64,000 nt of DNA from Companilactobacillus tucceti DSM 20183 (GCF_001434665.1 NZ_AZDG01000009.1:22322-86321); one strand, 5' to 3'. Shown: positions 27,772 to 36,505, counted from the stretch's first letter. Notes: a model not told the origin generated them from the letters alone. Program-made: numbers and translations.

Positions 27772-28335
27772 ATGAATTTCGGGATTTTAACATTAACCTT
27801 TATAAGTGTTAACTTGGATTTCTTTTTTATGCTGTTGTTTCTATTAAAGAAGTATCGCTTAACGCAGGTTATTTTGGGGTATTTATTAGGAAATATTATT
27901 TTACTTACAGCAAGCTTTTTTGTTGGTAAAGCTTTGTTACTATTTTTGCCAGAGTGGATCCTGGGATTATTGGGATTTTTACCTATTTATTTAGCCTTGA
28001 GAAAAGATGATGATGACTCTAATGATAGAACTAGTAAGTCACCTGTCTTAAGTGTTTTGATCACATACTTGTCAGTTTGTGCTGGATGCAATTTATCGAT
28101 TTTCTTACCTGTCTTGGTAGGTGAAACTATGCTAAACTTTGCTTTGACGTTAGTATTTATTGGCATATTGACAATTATTGTAGTTTTGGTCGTTAAATTA
28201 ATTGCTGATATTCCAATGGTTGCAAATGTAATGACTGCCCACGGAGAAAAATTGATGAAGTTTTGCTACATTATAATTGGATTGTATGTCTTCTGGGATA
28301 GTGGTCTGATCAGTCATTTGATTGCATTATTTTAA
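27772..28335 (+). CDS. cadD: CadD-family cadmium/metal resistance transporter
   Basis: A 187-residue membrane protein with about five or six hydrophobic helices, beginning MNFGILTLTFISVNLDFFFM. It resembles the Cad family (CadD of staphylococcal plasmids), which gives resistance to cadmium and sometimes zinc by efflux or binding. A central acidic loop has KDDDDSNDR. The start ATG at 27772 follows AGGAGG; the upstream part of the frame overlaps the promoter. It forms a two-gene operon with the downstream ArsR gene, the usual arrangement. The exact metal is inferred from context only. Confidence 0.85.
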   Translation: MNFGILTLTFISVNLDFFFMLLFLLKKYRLTQVILGYLLGNIILLTASFFVGKALLLFLPEWILGLLGFLPIYLALRKDDDDSNDRTSKSPVLSVLITYLSVCAGCNLSIFLPVLVGETMLNFALTLVFIGILTIIVVLVVKLIADIPMVANVMTAHGEKLMKFCYIIIGLYVFWDSGLISHLIALF

Positions 28336-28352
28336 TTAAGAGGTAATTGAAG

Positions 28353-28667
28353 ATGGAAGTAAGTGATGCGCTATTAAACGAGGCGGCTAAAATATATAAA
28401 GTTTTAAGTAATAGTGGTCGTATTAAGATTTTGTATTTTTTAGAAAATAATGAGGCAGATGTAAGTAGTATCGTAGAAGAAGTAAATTTGCCACAGCCCT
28501 TGGTATCACGCCAACTTGCCATGCTCCATCAATACCAATTAGTATCTAGAATAAAAAAAGGTAAACACGTCTATTATAAATTAGATGATCCCCATATTTT
28601 AGAAATGGTAAATGCTATGTTAGGACATGTTTCACATGAAATTAAGCATGAACCACATCATTATTAG
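28353..28667 (+). CDS. ArsR-family metal sensor, CzrA-like alpha-5 site
   Basis: A 104-residue winged-helix repressor. The recognition helix region is PQPLVSRQLAMLHQ. The C-terminal helix carries D79-x-H81-x10-H92-x2-H95, exactly the spacing of the alpha-5 zinc/cobalt site of CzrA. There is no Cys-based alpha-3 site, arguing against CadC- or ArsR-type sensing. It should release DNA on binding Zn2+ or Co2+, relieving repression of cadD and itself. ATG at 28353 lies nine bases after AGAGG; the TTG six bases earlier is too close to it. A family A' repeat begins four bases after the stop. Confidence 0.9.
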   Translation: MEVSDALLNEAAKIYKVLSNSGRIKILYFLENNEADVSSIVEEVNLPQPLVSRQLAMLHQYQLVSRIKKGKHVYYKLDDPHILEMVNAMLGHVSHEIKHEPHHY

Positions 28668-28670
28668 AGA

Positions 28671-28782
28671 GTGTAAAAAAAGGCGTTTTGCCACCGGAGC
28701 GTAGCCTAGAACCACGAATGATTGGCACTATCAATCGTTCGTGGTTTTAGACTATGTGGAGGTTGCAGCTTTTTTTTACACG
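28671..28782 (+). repeat. Family A' variant repeat
   Basis: The ends match family A (GAGAGTG after the stop, CACGTTTA at the far end) but the interior differs. Outer arms GTGTAAAAAAA and TTTTTTTACAC pair; inside them lie GCCACCGGAGCGTAG on one side and CTATGTGGAGGTTGCAG on the other; the inner stem is AACCACGAATGATTG with CAATCGTTCGTGGTT. It is the same design with a different conserved core. Confidence 0.75.
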
Positions 28783-28861
28783 TTTAGGCTATAAAAACTC
28801 AGAAACACACGATATATGTCATAACCGCCTTTATAAATATAATTATTTTAAAAACATGTAG

Positions 28862-28888
28862 TATACTTGTAATTGACTGCTCAGCAGT
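28862..28888 (+). promoter_or_regulatory. Likely promoter -10 and palindrome before second GGDEF gene
   Basis: A -10-like TATACT at 28862-28867 is followed by the palindrome ACTGC-TCA-GCAGT at 28876-28888, around the expected transcript start. This could be an operator or a leader hairpin. No matching site precedes the first GGDEF gene. Confidence 0.45.
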
Positions 28889-28923
28889 TAGTTTAATTTA
28901 AAAAATAAATTTAGAGGTACGGA

Positions 28924-30132
28924 ATGACAACACAGCTAGAAGCTGGTACTTTTCAAAGACTTTTAAACATAGATGCTAATATCAATGCAATTATTATTGG
29001 CTTGATAACAGTTGGTTTGATTACGATTTTAACTTTTATGTCATATTATTTTGAGGATCTATCTAGAAGGCATACTAAAAAATCGTTTATTATGCTTCTT
29101 GGATTTATTGAAGTAGCTGCTCTTGTTGTAGGAATGATTTTGGTTCAGCACATTTTTAAAGCTATAAATGCTGGAAGTTCAACTAATTGGTTCTATGCAA
29201 CAACTCAAATGACTTTATTACTTTATTGTCTATACACGATGCAAAATCACTTTATTGATGCGGTAAATATTTTGGCTCCACTTTACATTTTTGGACACCA
29301 TTTATCATCTGGTAATATGGGATTCAATATTTTCTTTATTGCAATTTTGATTGCTATGGCAATAACTGTCATTTACATTGCTTTTAATAAAAATACAATT
29401 ATAAGTACAGAATGGAAATACCTAGCGTTACAAATAATTTATGGTGGAATTTGGTGGATCTTGATCTGGTCTATTTATAAATTCTCTCCATTAAAGACGA
29501 TTTATATGATAATTGGATTTGTTATTTACATGTGGATCATTAGATTGTTTTCAAAATGGATCAGAACATCATTCAATGACTACAATATTATGTCTAGAAA
29601 AGTTAACTATGATGAGTTAACAGGTATAAGAAATAGGGCTAACTTTGATGAAACTATTGACGAAATTTTTAAAGTTTATAGTAAAGAAAACAGTGCTCCT
29701 TTAACAATGGGAATGTTTGATATTGATAAATTTAAAGATTTTAATGATAAATATGGTCATTCAGCAGGTGATAAAGTATTGCGTCATGTTGCTGAGGTAT
29801 TCCATCATCAATTGTTCAAACAGACATCAAAAGGACAATTGTTTAGATATGGCGGAGAGGAATTCGTTGTGATTTTTAAAGGGATGAATGTTGATGACTC
29901 TTCAAAAATCATTCGTTCTATTAGAAATCAGTTGATAAATGATCCATTATATTATGATGGTAATGAGTTAAACGTTAGAGTTTCTTTTGGCGTTTCAGAA
30001 CTTGTATCGACGGATAAAGATATCAAAGATTTATTTAGACGTGTCGATCATTATTTATATCAATCTAAGAAGTCTGGAAGAAATCGTATTACAATTGAAG
30101 ATAAGACTTTTAAGTTTGAAACAGGTATTTAA
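28924..30132 (+). CDS. Membrane diguanylate cyclase (GGDEF), copy 2
   Basis: A 402-residue protein with about six or seven membrane helices in residues 15-215 and a GGDEF domain from about 230. GMFDIDKFKDFNDKYGHSAGD and RYGGEEFVVIF (GGEEF at 310-314) are intact, so c-di-GMP synthesis is expected. The membrane part is not obviously homologous to that of the first cyclase, which suggests a different input signal. The start ATG has AGAGGTACGG upstream. It has its own promoter and terminator. No EAL or HD-GYP phosphodiesterase is in the window; a possible effector, the Pga/Ica-like synthase, lies 1.8 kb away. Confidence 0.92.
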   Translation: MTTQLEAGTFQRLLNIDANINAIIIGLITVGLITILTFMSYYFEDLSRRHTKKSFIMLLGFIEVAALVVGMILVQHIFKAINAGSSTNWFYATTQMTLLLYCLYTMQNHFIDAVNILAPLYIFGHHLSSGNMGFNIFFIAILIAMAITVIYIAFNKNTIISTEWKYLALQIIYGGIWWILIWSIYKFSPLKTIYMIIGFVIYMWIIRLFSKWIRTSFNDYNIMSRKVNYDELTGIRNRANFDETIDEIFKVYSKENSAPLTMGMFDIDKFKDFNDKYGHSAGDKVLRHVAEVFHHQLFKQTSKGQLFRYGGEEFVVIFKGMNVDDSSKIIRSIRNQLINDPLYYDGNELNVRVSFGVSELVSTDKDIKDLFRRVDHYLYQSKKSGRNRITIEDKTFKFETGI

Positions 30133-30203
30133 AATTGGATATCCGTGCGCTGATCACAAATTAGTGTTAGGGTGAAAATAGTGGTAGTTGGAAAGACTGC
30201 AAG

Positions 30204-30234
30204 AAAACAGCATATTTAGGTAGGCTGTTTTTTT
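30204..30234 (+). terminator. Terminator of the second GGDEF gene
   Basis: AACAGC pairs with GCTGTT across a 12-base loop, followed by seven T residues. Confidence 0.75.
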
Positions 30235-30295
30235 GTTGATTTAATTACTATATTCAAGTTTTCTTTTTGTTTTAAATATTTTCAGAGGTGGTTGA

Positions 30296-31705
30296 ATGAG
30301 AGAAGAAAACGCGATAAATATCGAAGATGAGACTTCAGATGACAATGACAATGTTGTCCGAAAACTGAAAGGAATTGCTAGTGTAGCAACTATTGGTGGA
30401 CTACTATTTGGTTTTGATACTGGTGTCATTAATGGTGCCATTAGCTATATGGCTAGTCCAAAGGAATTAAATCTATCCCCATCAAATGAGGGATTAGTAA
30501 CAAGTAGTGTCACTTTAGGAGCTGCTTTTGGGGCTATTGTTTCAGGACATCTATCAGATAAGGCTGGAAGAAAACGCCTGATTATTATTTTGGCAATTCT
30601 ATTCTTCTTTGGAACCTTGGGATGTTCAATAGCGCCAAATGTTATCTCTATTATTTTCTTTAGAATTATTGTTGGTTTAGGAGTAGGTGGTGCTTCAGTA
30701 GTTGTACCTACTTATCTATCCGAAATTGCTACGACTGATCTTAGAGGACAATTAGTTACTCAAAATGAGTTTATGATCGTTACTGGTCAGTTGTTAGCTT
30801 TCGTTGTTAACGCCTTATTTGCTAATTTTGTAAATGTTCCACATATTTGGCGTTATATGTTGGGATTTGGAATGATTCCAGCTACTGCTTTGTTTATTGG
30901 AATGCAATTTTTACCAGAATCTCCGCGCTGGTTAGTTCTTAAAGGCAGAGATGAAGAAGCTCTCAAAATTTTGTCAACTATTAGAAGAGACGAAAGTGAT
31001 GGCAGAAGAGAGCTTAGAACTGTTCATTCTATAATGAATAAAAATACTGAAAAAATAAAACCAGTTAAAGAACTTAGAAAACCTTGGATTCGTCGCCTAG
31101 TCGTAATAGGTGCCGGATTAGGTATTATGCAACAATTTATTGGTGTGAATATCATGATGTATTATGGAACCAGTATATTGAATCAAGCTGGATTTACAAA
31201 GAGTTCTTCGATGATCGCCAATATTGGTAACGGTATTGTAGCGGTCATTGCAACAATTGTAAGTATGCACTTGATAACTCAATTGAATCGTCGTAAATAC
31301 ATGTTGACCGGTATTGCTGGCACAACAGTTTCATTGATTACTTTAGTAATACTATCTCATGTTTTGAATTCAGCAATGCTTCCTTATGGTGTAATTATTT
31401 GTTTGATGACATTTATGGCCTTTTTCCAAGGAGCAATATCACCACTAGTCTGGGTTTTGCTTTCTGAAATATTTCCACAACATATTCGTGGATTGGGAAT
31501 GGGAGCTGCAACATTCTTCTTATGGATATCAAACTTTGTAGTTGGGTATGTATTCCCAATTATGAATTCCACTATGGGTCCAAGTTTAACCTTTATAATT
31601 TTTGCGATATTTAATGTTATTGCTTGGTTCTTTGCATATAAATGTGTTCCAGAAACACGTGGTTTGACACTTGAAGAGATCCAACAGAAGTTTATTAATG
31701 AGTAA
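30296..31705 (+). CDS. Sugar porter family MFS transporter
   Basis: This 469-residue protein has twelve membrane helices and sugar-porter signatures: GFDTGVINGAISYM in helix 1, DKAGRKR in the 2-3 loop, PESPRWLVLKGRDEEA in the central loop, QQFIGVNIMMYY in helix 7 and VPETRGLTLEEIQQKF at the C-terminus. It resembles IolT/XylE-type H+ symporters of myo-inositol or monosaccharides. The substrate is not fixed and no catabolic gene adjoins it. The start ATG follows AGAGGTGG. It is convergent with the glycosyltransferase gene, with a family A repeat between them. Confidence 0.9.
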   Translation: MREENAINIEDETSDDNDNVVRKLKGIASVATIGGLLFGFDTGVINGAISYMASPKELNLSPSNEGLVTSSVTLGAAFGAIVSGHLSDKAGRKRLIIILAILFFFGTLGCSIAPNVISIIFFRIIVGLGVGGASVVVPTYLSEIATTDLRGQLVTQNEFMIVTGQLLAFVVNALFANFVNVPHIWRYMLGFGMIPATALFIGMQFLPESPRWLVLKGRDEEALKILSTIRRDESDGRRELRTVHSIMNKNTEKIKPVKELRKPWIRRLVVIGAGLGIMQQFIGVNIMMYYGTSILNQAGFTKSSSMIANIGNGIVAVIATIVSMHLITQLNRRKYMLTGIAGTTVSLITLVILSHVLNSAMLPYGVIICLMTFMAFFQGAISPLVWVLLSEIFPQHIRGLGMGAATFFLWISNFVVGYVFPIMNSTMGPSLTFIIFAIFNVIAWFFAYKCVPETRGLTLEEIQQKFINE

Positions 31706-31713
31706 TGATCTTC

Positions 31714-31745
31714 CTTAAACGCGACAAGAAACACAACTTTTACCT
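31714..31745 (-). repeat. Family A fragment (duplicated half)
   Basis: TTAAACGCGACAAGAAACAC followed by AACTTTTACCTT is a diverged copy of the half-element that starts copy A5 some 45 bases further on (TTAAACGCGTCAAAAAACAC, then AGCCTTTTCCGCTT). Confidence 0.6.
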
Positions 31746-31763
31746 TAAACATGCAGCTTAAAC

Positions 31764-31873
31764 GCGTCAAAAAACACAGCCTTTTCCGCTTAAAACAAAC
31801 ACCCTCATCAATCCATTCGGATTGATGAGGGTGTTTGCCTTAATGCTCGAAGGCTGAGCGTGTTTTTTGACGC
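31764..31873 (-). repeat. Family A nested-stem repeat, copy A5
   Basis: Perfect outer arms GCGTCAAAAAACAC (31764-31777) and complement (31860-31873). The core stem has changed to AGCC...GGCT on both sides, a compensated pair of changes relative to AGCT in other copies. The inner stem is AAACACCCTCATCAATCC with its complement. It ends twelve bases from the stop codon of the minus-strand glycosyltransferase. Confidence 0.88.
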
Positions 31874-31884
31874 TCTCTACAGCT

Positions 31885-33186
31885 CTATTTCCTTTTCATA
31901 TGACGTTCAGGGCTTTTCCAAGTACCTTGTCCATATCCCATAATGGTTTTTATTGCTGGTATAAAGGTTGTAACTACAGAAAGTGCATTTACTTGCCAAT
32001 AGACTAATGAATAAAAAGGCATGAACATTAGATATTTAAACTTGGCTGCTTTACCATCAATTATTAAAGCTGCGGCTAATTGCATAACTCCGGCTATCAT
32101 TTCAAAGGTTAGAAATACAAATGACATTGCAAATAAGAAAATCACTTGTTCTAGATTTCCAGTAAAAATGAAGCCGACTAATGATCCTAGAAAAAGCATT
32201 AAACTTATGAAATAGAAAAATGACCAGACGGTACTAAAGGTTTGATCTACTAAAAATGCTATTTGGCGAATGTATTTTAGAGGATGGAGGAATATTTTCC
32301 AAAAATTTGCTAACCAAACTTCTGTCCCGCCTTTAGCCCAAAGTTTTCTTTGATGGTATAAGCTCTTTAAGTCGTCAGGAACATTCATATAAAATACAAT
32401 ATTTGGAGCAAAAACGGTTGACCAGCCACTGATTTGATGGTCCCAGGCAATACTAATATCTTCGGTTGCACGATCTTGTCTGAATAATCCAACATCGATC
32501 AAAGCGTCACGGCGATACATTGTATTGGCTCCGCTATAAGCGTACATATTTCCAAAAACACCAATTTGGCTTCGCTTGATTATGCCAACGATACTAGAAA
32601 ATTCAACGGTTTGAGATTTAGAAATAATCGTATCTCGATTTAAAACATCTGTGTTGGCCGTTACGGCGGCAATATTTTGTCCTTCAGAAGTATCAAAGTA
32701 ATTCATATATTTCCAAATAGCGTCTGGTTCAGGTAGTGAGTCGGCGTCGTTACTTAGAATAAATTCCCCTTTAGTAAAAGCAATGCCAATATTAAAAGCA
32801 TGAGCTTTACCTTGGTTCTTTTCGATACGGATAACTTTTAAATTTTGATATCTTAACATCAGATGTTTCAGTATTTCAGGGGTTTGGTCTGTTGATCCAT
32901 CATCTATGACTAATACTTCATAGTTAGAATAATTCAAGTCATTCATTAAATAATTGATTGTATGTTCGATCATGATTTCTTCGTTATGAGCCGGGATCAT
33001 GATCGTTACAAATGGTTGAATATTTTTATCTATATGTTTGTAATTTTTGATTTTGTGGGCATAGAGAAATTGATAGCAGATAGTTCCGATCATCCAACAA
33101 AATGAACCTAATATTGGGTATGAAATCAAGATCAATAACAGAAAATTAGCCACAGAATCAAAAACTGAGATTCCTGTTTTGATCAT
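31885..33186 (-). CDS. Processive family 2 glycosyltransferase, PgaC/IcaA-like
   Basis: A 433-residue membrane glycosyltransferase. One or two N-terminal helices precede a GT2 domain (about residues 58-290) with VTIMIPAHNEE, VIDDGSTD, SNDADSLPEPD, the acceptor-site motif ATEDISIAWD and HQRKLWAKGG in the QxxRW position. Three or four C-terminal helices probably form the polymer channel. The layout matches PgaC/IcaA poly-N-acetylglucosamine synthases, though other beta-linked polymers are possible. Its start overlaps the end of the upstream small membrane gene by four bases, like icaA-icaD/pgaC-pgaD partners. No deacetylase (icaB/pgaB) or export gene adjoins it. Confidence 0.85.
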   Translation of the reverse strand: MIKTGISVFDSVANFLLLILISYPILGSFCWMIGTICYQFLYAHKIKNYKHIDKNIQPFVTIMIPAHNEEIMIEHTINYLMNDLNYSNYEVLVIDDGSTDQTPEILKHLMLRYQNLKVIRIEKNQGKAHAFNIGIAFTKGEFILSNDADSLPEPDAIWKYMNYFDTSEGQNIAAVTANTDVLNRDTIISKSQTVEFSSIVGIIKRSQIGVFGNMYAYSGANTMYRRDALIDVGLFRQDRATEDISIAWDHQISGWSTVFAPNIVFYMNVPDDLKSLYHQRKLWAKGGTEVWLANFWKIFLHPLKYIRQIAFLVDQTFSTVWSFFYFISLMLFLGSLVGFIFTGNLEQVIFLFAMSFVFLTFEMIAGVMQLAAALIIDGKAAKFKYLMFMPFYSLVYWQVNALSVVTTFIPAIKTIMGYGQGTWKSPERHMKRK

Positions 33187-33704
33187 AATTTAGCGTCCTC
33201 GAATTTACTATAAATTTTGTCTATGGTTTTGATCTCAAAATTATTTTCAGGTGTTACTACATAATATCTAATTTCATTTCTTCGATAATAACGTTCTCCG
33301 AATTTTGAACTATAGAAATCCTTGATAGCTTCGCGACGAGCAAATAATTTTTTCTCGTTGTAAATAGTATGCTTTTTAACGTGATAGGTTGTGTAGTAAT
33401 TATTATAGAGAGTAAAAGCTACTGTAATAATGGTTAGAACAAGGAATGCGTCAGTTAAAAAGTGTCCAAAGAAGTCAAATAAATCTTTTCCTTCTGGAAC
33501 GGACCAAGGTTGTCCTTGCATATTTTTATTAGCAAAAACAGTTAATGACAATGTCCAATAAATCGGGACGATCATTATTATCCAAGCTAGAATCGTGATG
33601 ATTATTTGTCTTATTTTTAAAAGAACATGGCCTCGTTCAAAAAAAGCATCGTGGATATATTTTCTCATAGGGTCATAATCTTTTTGCGATGTTGTTATTT
33701 TCAT
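33183..33704 (-). CDS. Two-helix membrane protein, candidate PgaD/IcaD-like partner
   Basis: A protein of 173-176 residues with two hydrophobic segments (about residues 38-60 and 85-108) and a basic cytoplasmic tail. Size, topology and four-base overlap with the PgaC/IcaA-like gene suggest it is the accessory subunit, although sequence similarity to PgaD cannot be judged by eye. In E. coli, PgaC and PgaD together bind c-di-GMP, relevant given the two nearby cyclases. The frame allows ATG at 33713 or 33704; GGGTGATG spacing favours 33704. The conserved HTIYNEKKLFARREAIKDFY segment of the tail is not recognised. Confidence 0.72.
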   Translation of the reverse strand: MKITTSQKDYDPMRKYIHDAFFERGHVLLKIRQIIITILAWIIMIVPIYWTLSLTVFANKNMQGQPWSVPEGKDLFDFFGHFLTDAFLVLTIITVAFTLYNNYYTTYHVKKHTIYNEKKLFARREAIKDFYSSKFGERYYRRNEIRYYVVTPENNFEIKTIDKIYSKFEDAKL

Positions 33705-33917
33705 TGTCATCACCCATAACTATTACCATGTTTAAATAGTAATTTTTTTAAAATCTAAAGGCCGAATATGTGTATAAAAGTAATTGATTATGGGTATTTT
33801 AATATACATATATGATACTAGGCCTCTGATTTCCCTTAATACTAAACAGTTATTATTTGATTGCAAGAAAAATGAACCCAAAAAAGAGGACCCATTTAAG
33901 AGTCCTAAAAGACAGTA

Positions 33918-33966
33918 TTGTTTGCATATTTTTTGTAATGGTATTATAGTGTACTAATGAACTATA
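33918..33966 (+). promoter_or_regulatory. Promoter and operator of the GntR/ABC operon
   Basis: TTGTTT (33918-33923) and TATTAT (33942-33947) with 18 bases between. The inverted repeat TATAGT-N10-ACTATA (33945-33966) overlaps the -10 region, a typical place for autorepression by a YtrA-type GntR protein. Confidence 0.55.
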
Positions 33967-33987
33967 ACAATAGAGAGGAGAATGATT

Positions 33988-34362
33988 TTGAATTTTGACG
34001 ATAAGGTTCCAATCTATTACCAAATAAAAAATTATCTCTATCATAAAATTATCACTGGCACTTTAGCTCCTGGTGCAAAATTACCATCGGTGAGACAATT
34101 AGCTATCGATGTTACTGCTAATGTTAATACGGTACAAAGAGCACTTGCTGAAATGATAACTGAAAAAATAATTATATCTCAAAGAGGCAAGGGTAATTTT
34201 GTCACAGAAGATATTGATAGTATCAAACATTTAAAAAAAGCATTAGTTACAAAACAATTATCACTGTCATACAAACAGTTACATGCCCTGAACTTGACTG
34301 ACGATGAAATTTTAGCCGAATTAAAAGATTATATGAAAAATAGGAGTGGTGAACATGAGTGA
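33988..34362 (+). CDS. GntR-family regulator, YtrA subfamily
   Basis: The 124-residue protein has an N-terminal winged helix (YYQIKNYLYHKIITGTLAPG through LPSVRQLAIDVTANVNTVQR) and a short C-terminal helical part rather than a ligand-binding domain. This is the YtrA subfamily, which represses ABC transporter operons induced by cell-wall stress in many Firmicutes. The TTG at 33988 is chosen because GAGGAG ends at 33980; the ATG at 33982 would be only one base from it. It overlaps the ATPase gene by eight bases, so the three genes form a translationally coupled operon. Confidence 0.88.
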   Translation: MNFDDKVPIYYQIKNYLYHKIITGTLAPGAKLPSVRQLAIDVTANVNTVQRALAEMITEKIIISQRGKGNFVTEDIDSIKHLKKALVTKQLSLSYKQLHALNLTDDEILAELKDYMKNRSGEHE

Positions 34363-35065
34363 TTTACTAAAAATCGATAACTTAAATTACAGTCATAGTT
34401 TAAAAAACATTTTACATGATGTTAATTTAACAATTGAAAGCGGAAAAATCGTTGGTTTACTTGGTGAAAATGGTGCCGGTAAAACAACTTTGATGAGACT
34501 TATCACTGGAAGTGCACATGGAAGCGGCAATATAGCTGTTAAAGACGCGACAACAGCTGCAAAGAGAAAAAGTTATGTTAGTTTTACAGATCATCTAGGT
34601 GGTTTTCCTTCTGGAATGAAGATTGAGAAACTACGTAATTTCTATAGTACTGTCTATGCTGACTTTGATAAGGAACGTTTTGATGAATTATTAGAGTTTT
34701 CTCAATTAGATAAAACTGCTAAAATTTCTACTTTATCTAAAGGTATGAAAGAAAAGTTGATAATTACTTTGACTCTGGCACGAAAGGCAGATCTTTATTT
34801 ACTAGATGAACCATTTGGTGGAATAGATAGTATGAGTCGTAAGAAAATTATCAATAGTATTATCAAATGGAAGTCTGAAGATTCAACAATGATTATTAGT
34901 GACCACTATGTTGCTGAAATTGCTCCAATTTTAGATGAAATTGTAGTTGTTAAAGATAAGACTATTAATTGTCATAAAAAGACTGATGAGATTCGTGAAA
35001 ATGCTGGTCAAAGTATTGAAGAATTTTATGAAGGTTTGTATGAGGAAGGTGATTCAAATGACTAG
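34355..35065 (+). CDS. ABC transporter ATP-binding protein
   Basis: The 236-residue ATPase has Walker A GENGAGKTT, signature LSKGMKEKL and Walker B LYLLDEPFGGID; the His switch (SDHYVAE) is also present. The signature varies from LSGGQ, as is common in this branch. It pairs with the downstream permease and is controlled by the overlapping YtrA-type gene, suggesting export or a bacteriocin/antibiotic-protection role rather than nutrient import, because no binding protein is encoded. ATG at 34355 follows AGGAG. Confidence 0.9.
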   Translation: MSDLLKIDNLNYSHSLKNILHDVNLTIESGKIVGLLGENGAGKTTLMRLITGSAHGSGNIAVKDATTAAKRKSYVSFTDHLGGFPSGMKIEKLRNFYSTVYADFDKERFDELLEFSQLDKTAKISTLSKGMKEKLIITLTLARKADLYLLDEPFGGIDSMSRKKIINSIIKWKSEDSTMIISDHYVAEIAPILDEIVVVKDKTINCHKKTDEIRENAGQSIEEFYEGLYEEGDSND

Positions 35066-35828
35066 TTTTGGAAAATTATTTAAAGTTACTATCAATGAGA
35101 GATTCAAATCAATGAATTTTATCCTATTGATCGATTTAATTGCCATTGCAGTTAGTTCGATTTGGGTAGCAATTACAGGAAATATGAGTACAGAAACATT
35201 TTCTAGCATCGTATTTTCTTGGTCATCCCTTGTATTTATCTTTGCTTTTGTTCGCCTGGCAGTCCTTCAGGAATCAACTTTTACTCGTGATAGTTATCGT
35301 TTGATACCTATCAGTGATACAAAATTCTATCTTGCCAATTTAGCATCTACTTTGGTTTCATTCTTATATGTAGTTTTGATAGAAGGAATTCTTTATGGAA
35401 TTGTTATTGCAATGAATTGGAACGCGGTTCAAGAAGTGATAACTTATATGAAGTTAATGCATCGTTTTACAACAGCAAACGGAATATTAGCAGGGCTAAC
35501 AGGTCTTATATTAACAATTGCCATGGTAGTTTTAGGATGGACAACAATTAATTTGATTCACTTAGTTGGACGTTCCGCAAGTAACTTTTTACCTAGTACA
35601 GGACGCAAAGTTTTAAATATTGTGATGTATATCTTAGTTATTTGGTTAGTTCTTAGAGTTGTCGGATTTTTGAGTGAACAAATTGGTAATTCAATGGCGT
35701 TGATCAGTAACTCAAATGATTTTTGGACATTCCTATTGAACGTTTCTGTATTCTTATTGGTAGCTATAATTGAAGCGGTAGTAAGTATCTATTTATTAAA
35801 TAGATGGGTTGAAACAATTACTGAATAA
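35058..35828 (+). CDS. ABC transporter permease
   Basis: A 256-residue protein with about six membrane helices and no soluble domain, starting MTSFGKLFKVTINERFKSMN at ATG 35058, which overlaps the end of the ATPase gene by eight bases and has GAGGAAGG upstream. The frame is open further upstream inside the ATPase gene but that is a shadow. It forms the membrane part of the exporter. No substrate can be deduced. Confidence 0.85.
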   Translation: MTSFGKLFKVTINERFKSMNFILLIDLIAIAVSSIWVAITGNMSTETFSSIVFSWSSLVFIFAFVRLAVLQESTFTRDSYRLIPISDTKFYLANLASTLVSFLYVVLIEGILYGIVIAMNWNAVQEVITYMKLMHRFTTANGILAGLTGLILTIAMVVLGWTTINLIHLVGRSASNFLPSTGRKVLNIVMYILVIWLVLRVVGFLSEQIGNSMALISNSNDFWTFLLNVSVFLLVAIIEAVVSIYLLNRWVETITE

Positions 35829-35890
35829 AAATGGTTAAAATCTTTTATTGATTGAAAGAATAGTATATATTTTAAATATGTAGCGTAGAC

Positions 35891-36000
35891 GTGTAATAAA
35901 GCACAGTTTTTTTCGTTTAAAAAAGGACCCAATTAATCCAAAATCGGATTGATTGGGTCCTTTACCTTAATGCGCAAAAGCTGACCATGCTTTGTCGCAC
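35891..36000 (-). repeat. Family A repeat, decayed copy A6
   Basis: Arms GTGTAATAAAGCAC and ATGCTTTGTCGCAC pair with two wobbles and two mismatches. The core is AGTTTTTTTCGTTTAA and TTAATGCGCAAAAGCT, also changed from consensus. The inner stem (AAAGGACCCAATTAATCC with its complement) is still perfect. It is the one copy whose CACTCT end faces a gene start (gpx) instead of a stop codon. Confidence 0.75.
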
Positions 36001-36022
36001 TCTTACAGAAGGGAGTATCTCC

Positions 36023-36493
36023 ATGGCAACTATTTACGATTTTTCAGAAATAGAAATGAACGGTAACAAAATCAACTTTAATGAATATAAAGGTAAGGTA
36101 GTATTAATTGTTAATACTGCAAGTAAATGTGGGCTAGCTCCACAACTTGAAGCAATTGAGGGATTGTATAAGAAGCATCACGATCAAGGCTTTGAGGTAT
36201 TGGGGTTACCATCTAATCAATTTCATCAGGAATTAGGTTCAGATGAGGAAACAAGTGACTATTGTCAGATGCATTATGGAGTGACATTTCCAATGACAAA
36301 GCAAGTAAAAGTAAATGGTGAAGACGAGGATCCATTGTTTACTTATTTAAAGGAAACCGCAGGTAATGGTCGTATCAAATGGAATTTCACCAAATTCTTG
36401 ATTGGTCGTGATGGTCAAGTGATAAAACGTTATGCGCCAGTTACTAAACCTGAAAAAATTGAACCTGATATTATTGAAGCACTCAAAAACTAA
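36023..36493 (+). CDS. gpx: Glutathione peroxidase family protein
   Basis: The 156-residue thiol peroxidase has the catalytic cysteine in VNTASKCGLAPQ (Cys36), the glutamine in LPSNQFHQE and the tryptophan-asparagine pair in KWNFTKFLIG, completing the Cys-Gln-Trp-Asn active site. A Cys enzyme of this type usually reduces peroxides with thioredoxin rather than glutathione. ATG at 36023 follows AAGGGAG by seven bases; the frame is open upstream into the A6 repeat. It has its own terminator and is convergent with alsD. Confidence 0.92.
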   Translation: MATIYDFSEIEMNGNKINFNEYKGKVVLIVNTASKCGLAPQLEAIEGLYKKHHDQGFEVLGLPSNQFHQELGSDEETSDYCQMHYGVTFPMTKQVKVNGEDEDPLFTYLKETAGNGRIKWNFTKFLIGRDGQVIKRYAPVTKPEKIEPDIIEALKN

Positions 36494-36505
36494 ATAATTT
36501 GATAC

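Noticed and set aside
34947..35057. Longer start for the ABC permease
   Set aside because: The extension lies inside the ATPase gene and is Lys/Met-rich; the ATG at 35058 has a ribosome site and the usual short overlap.
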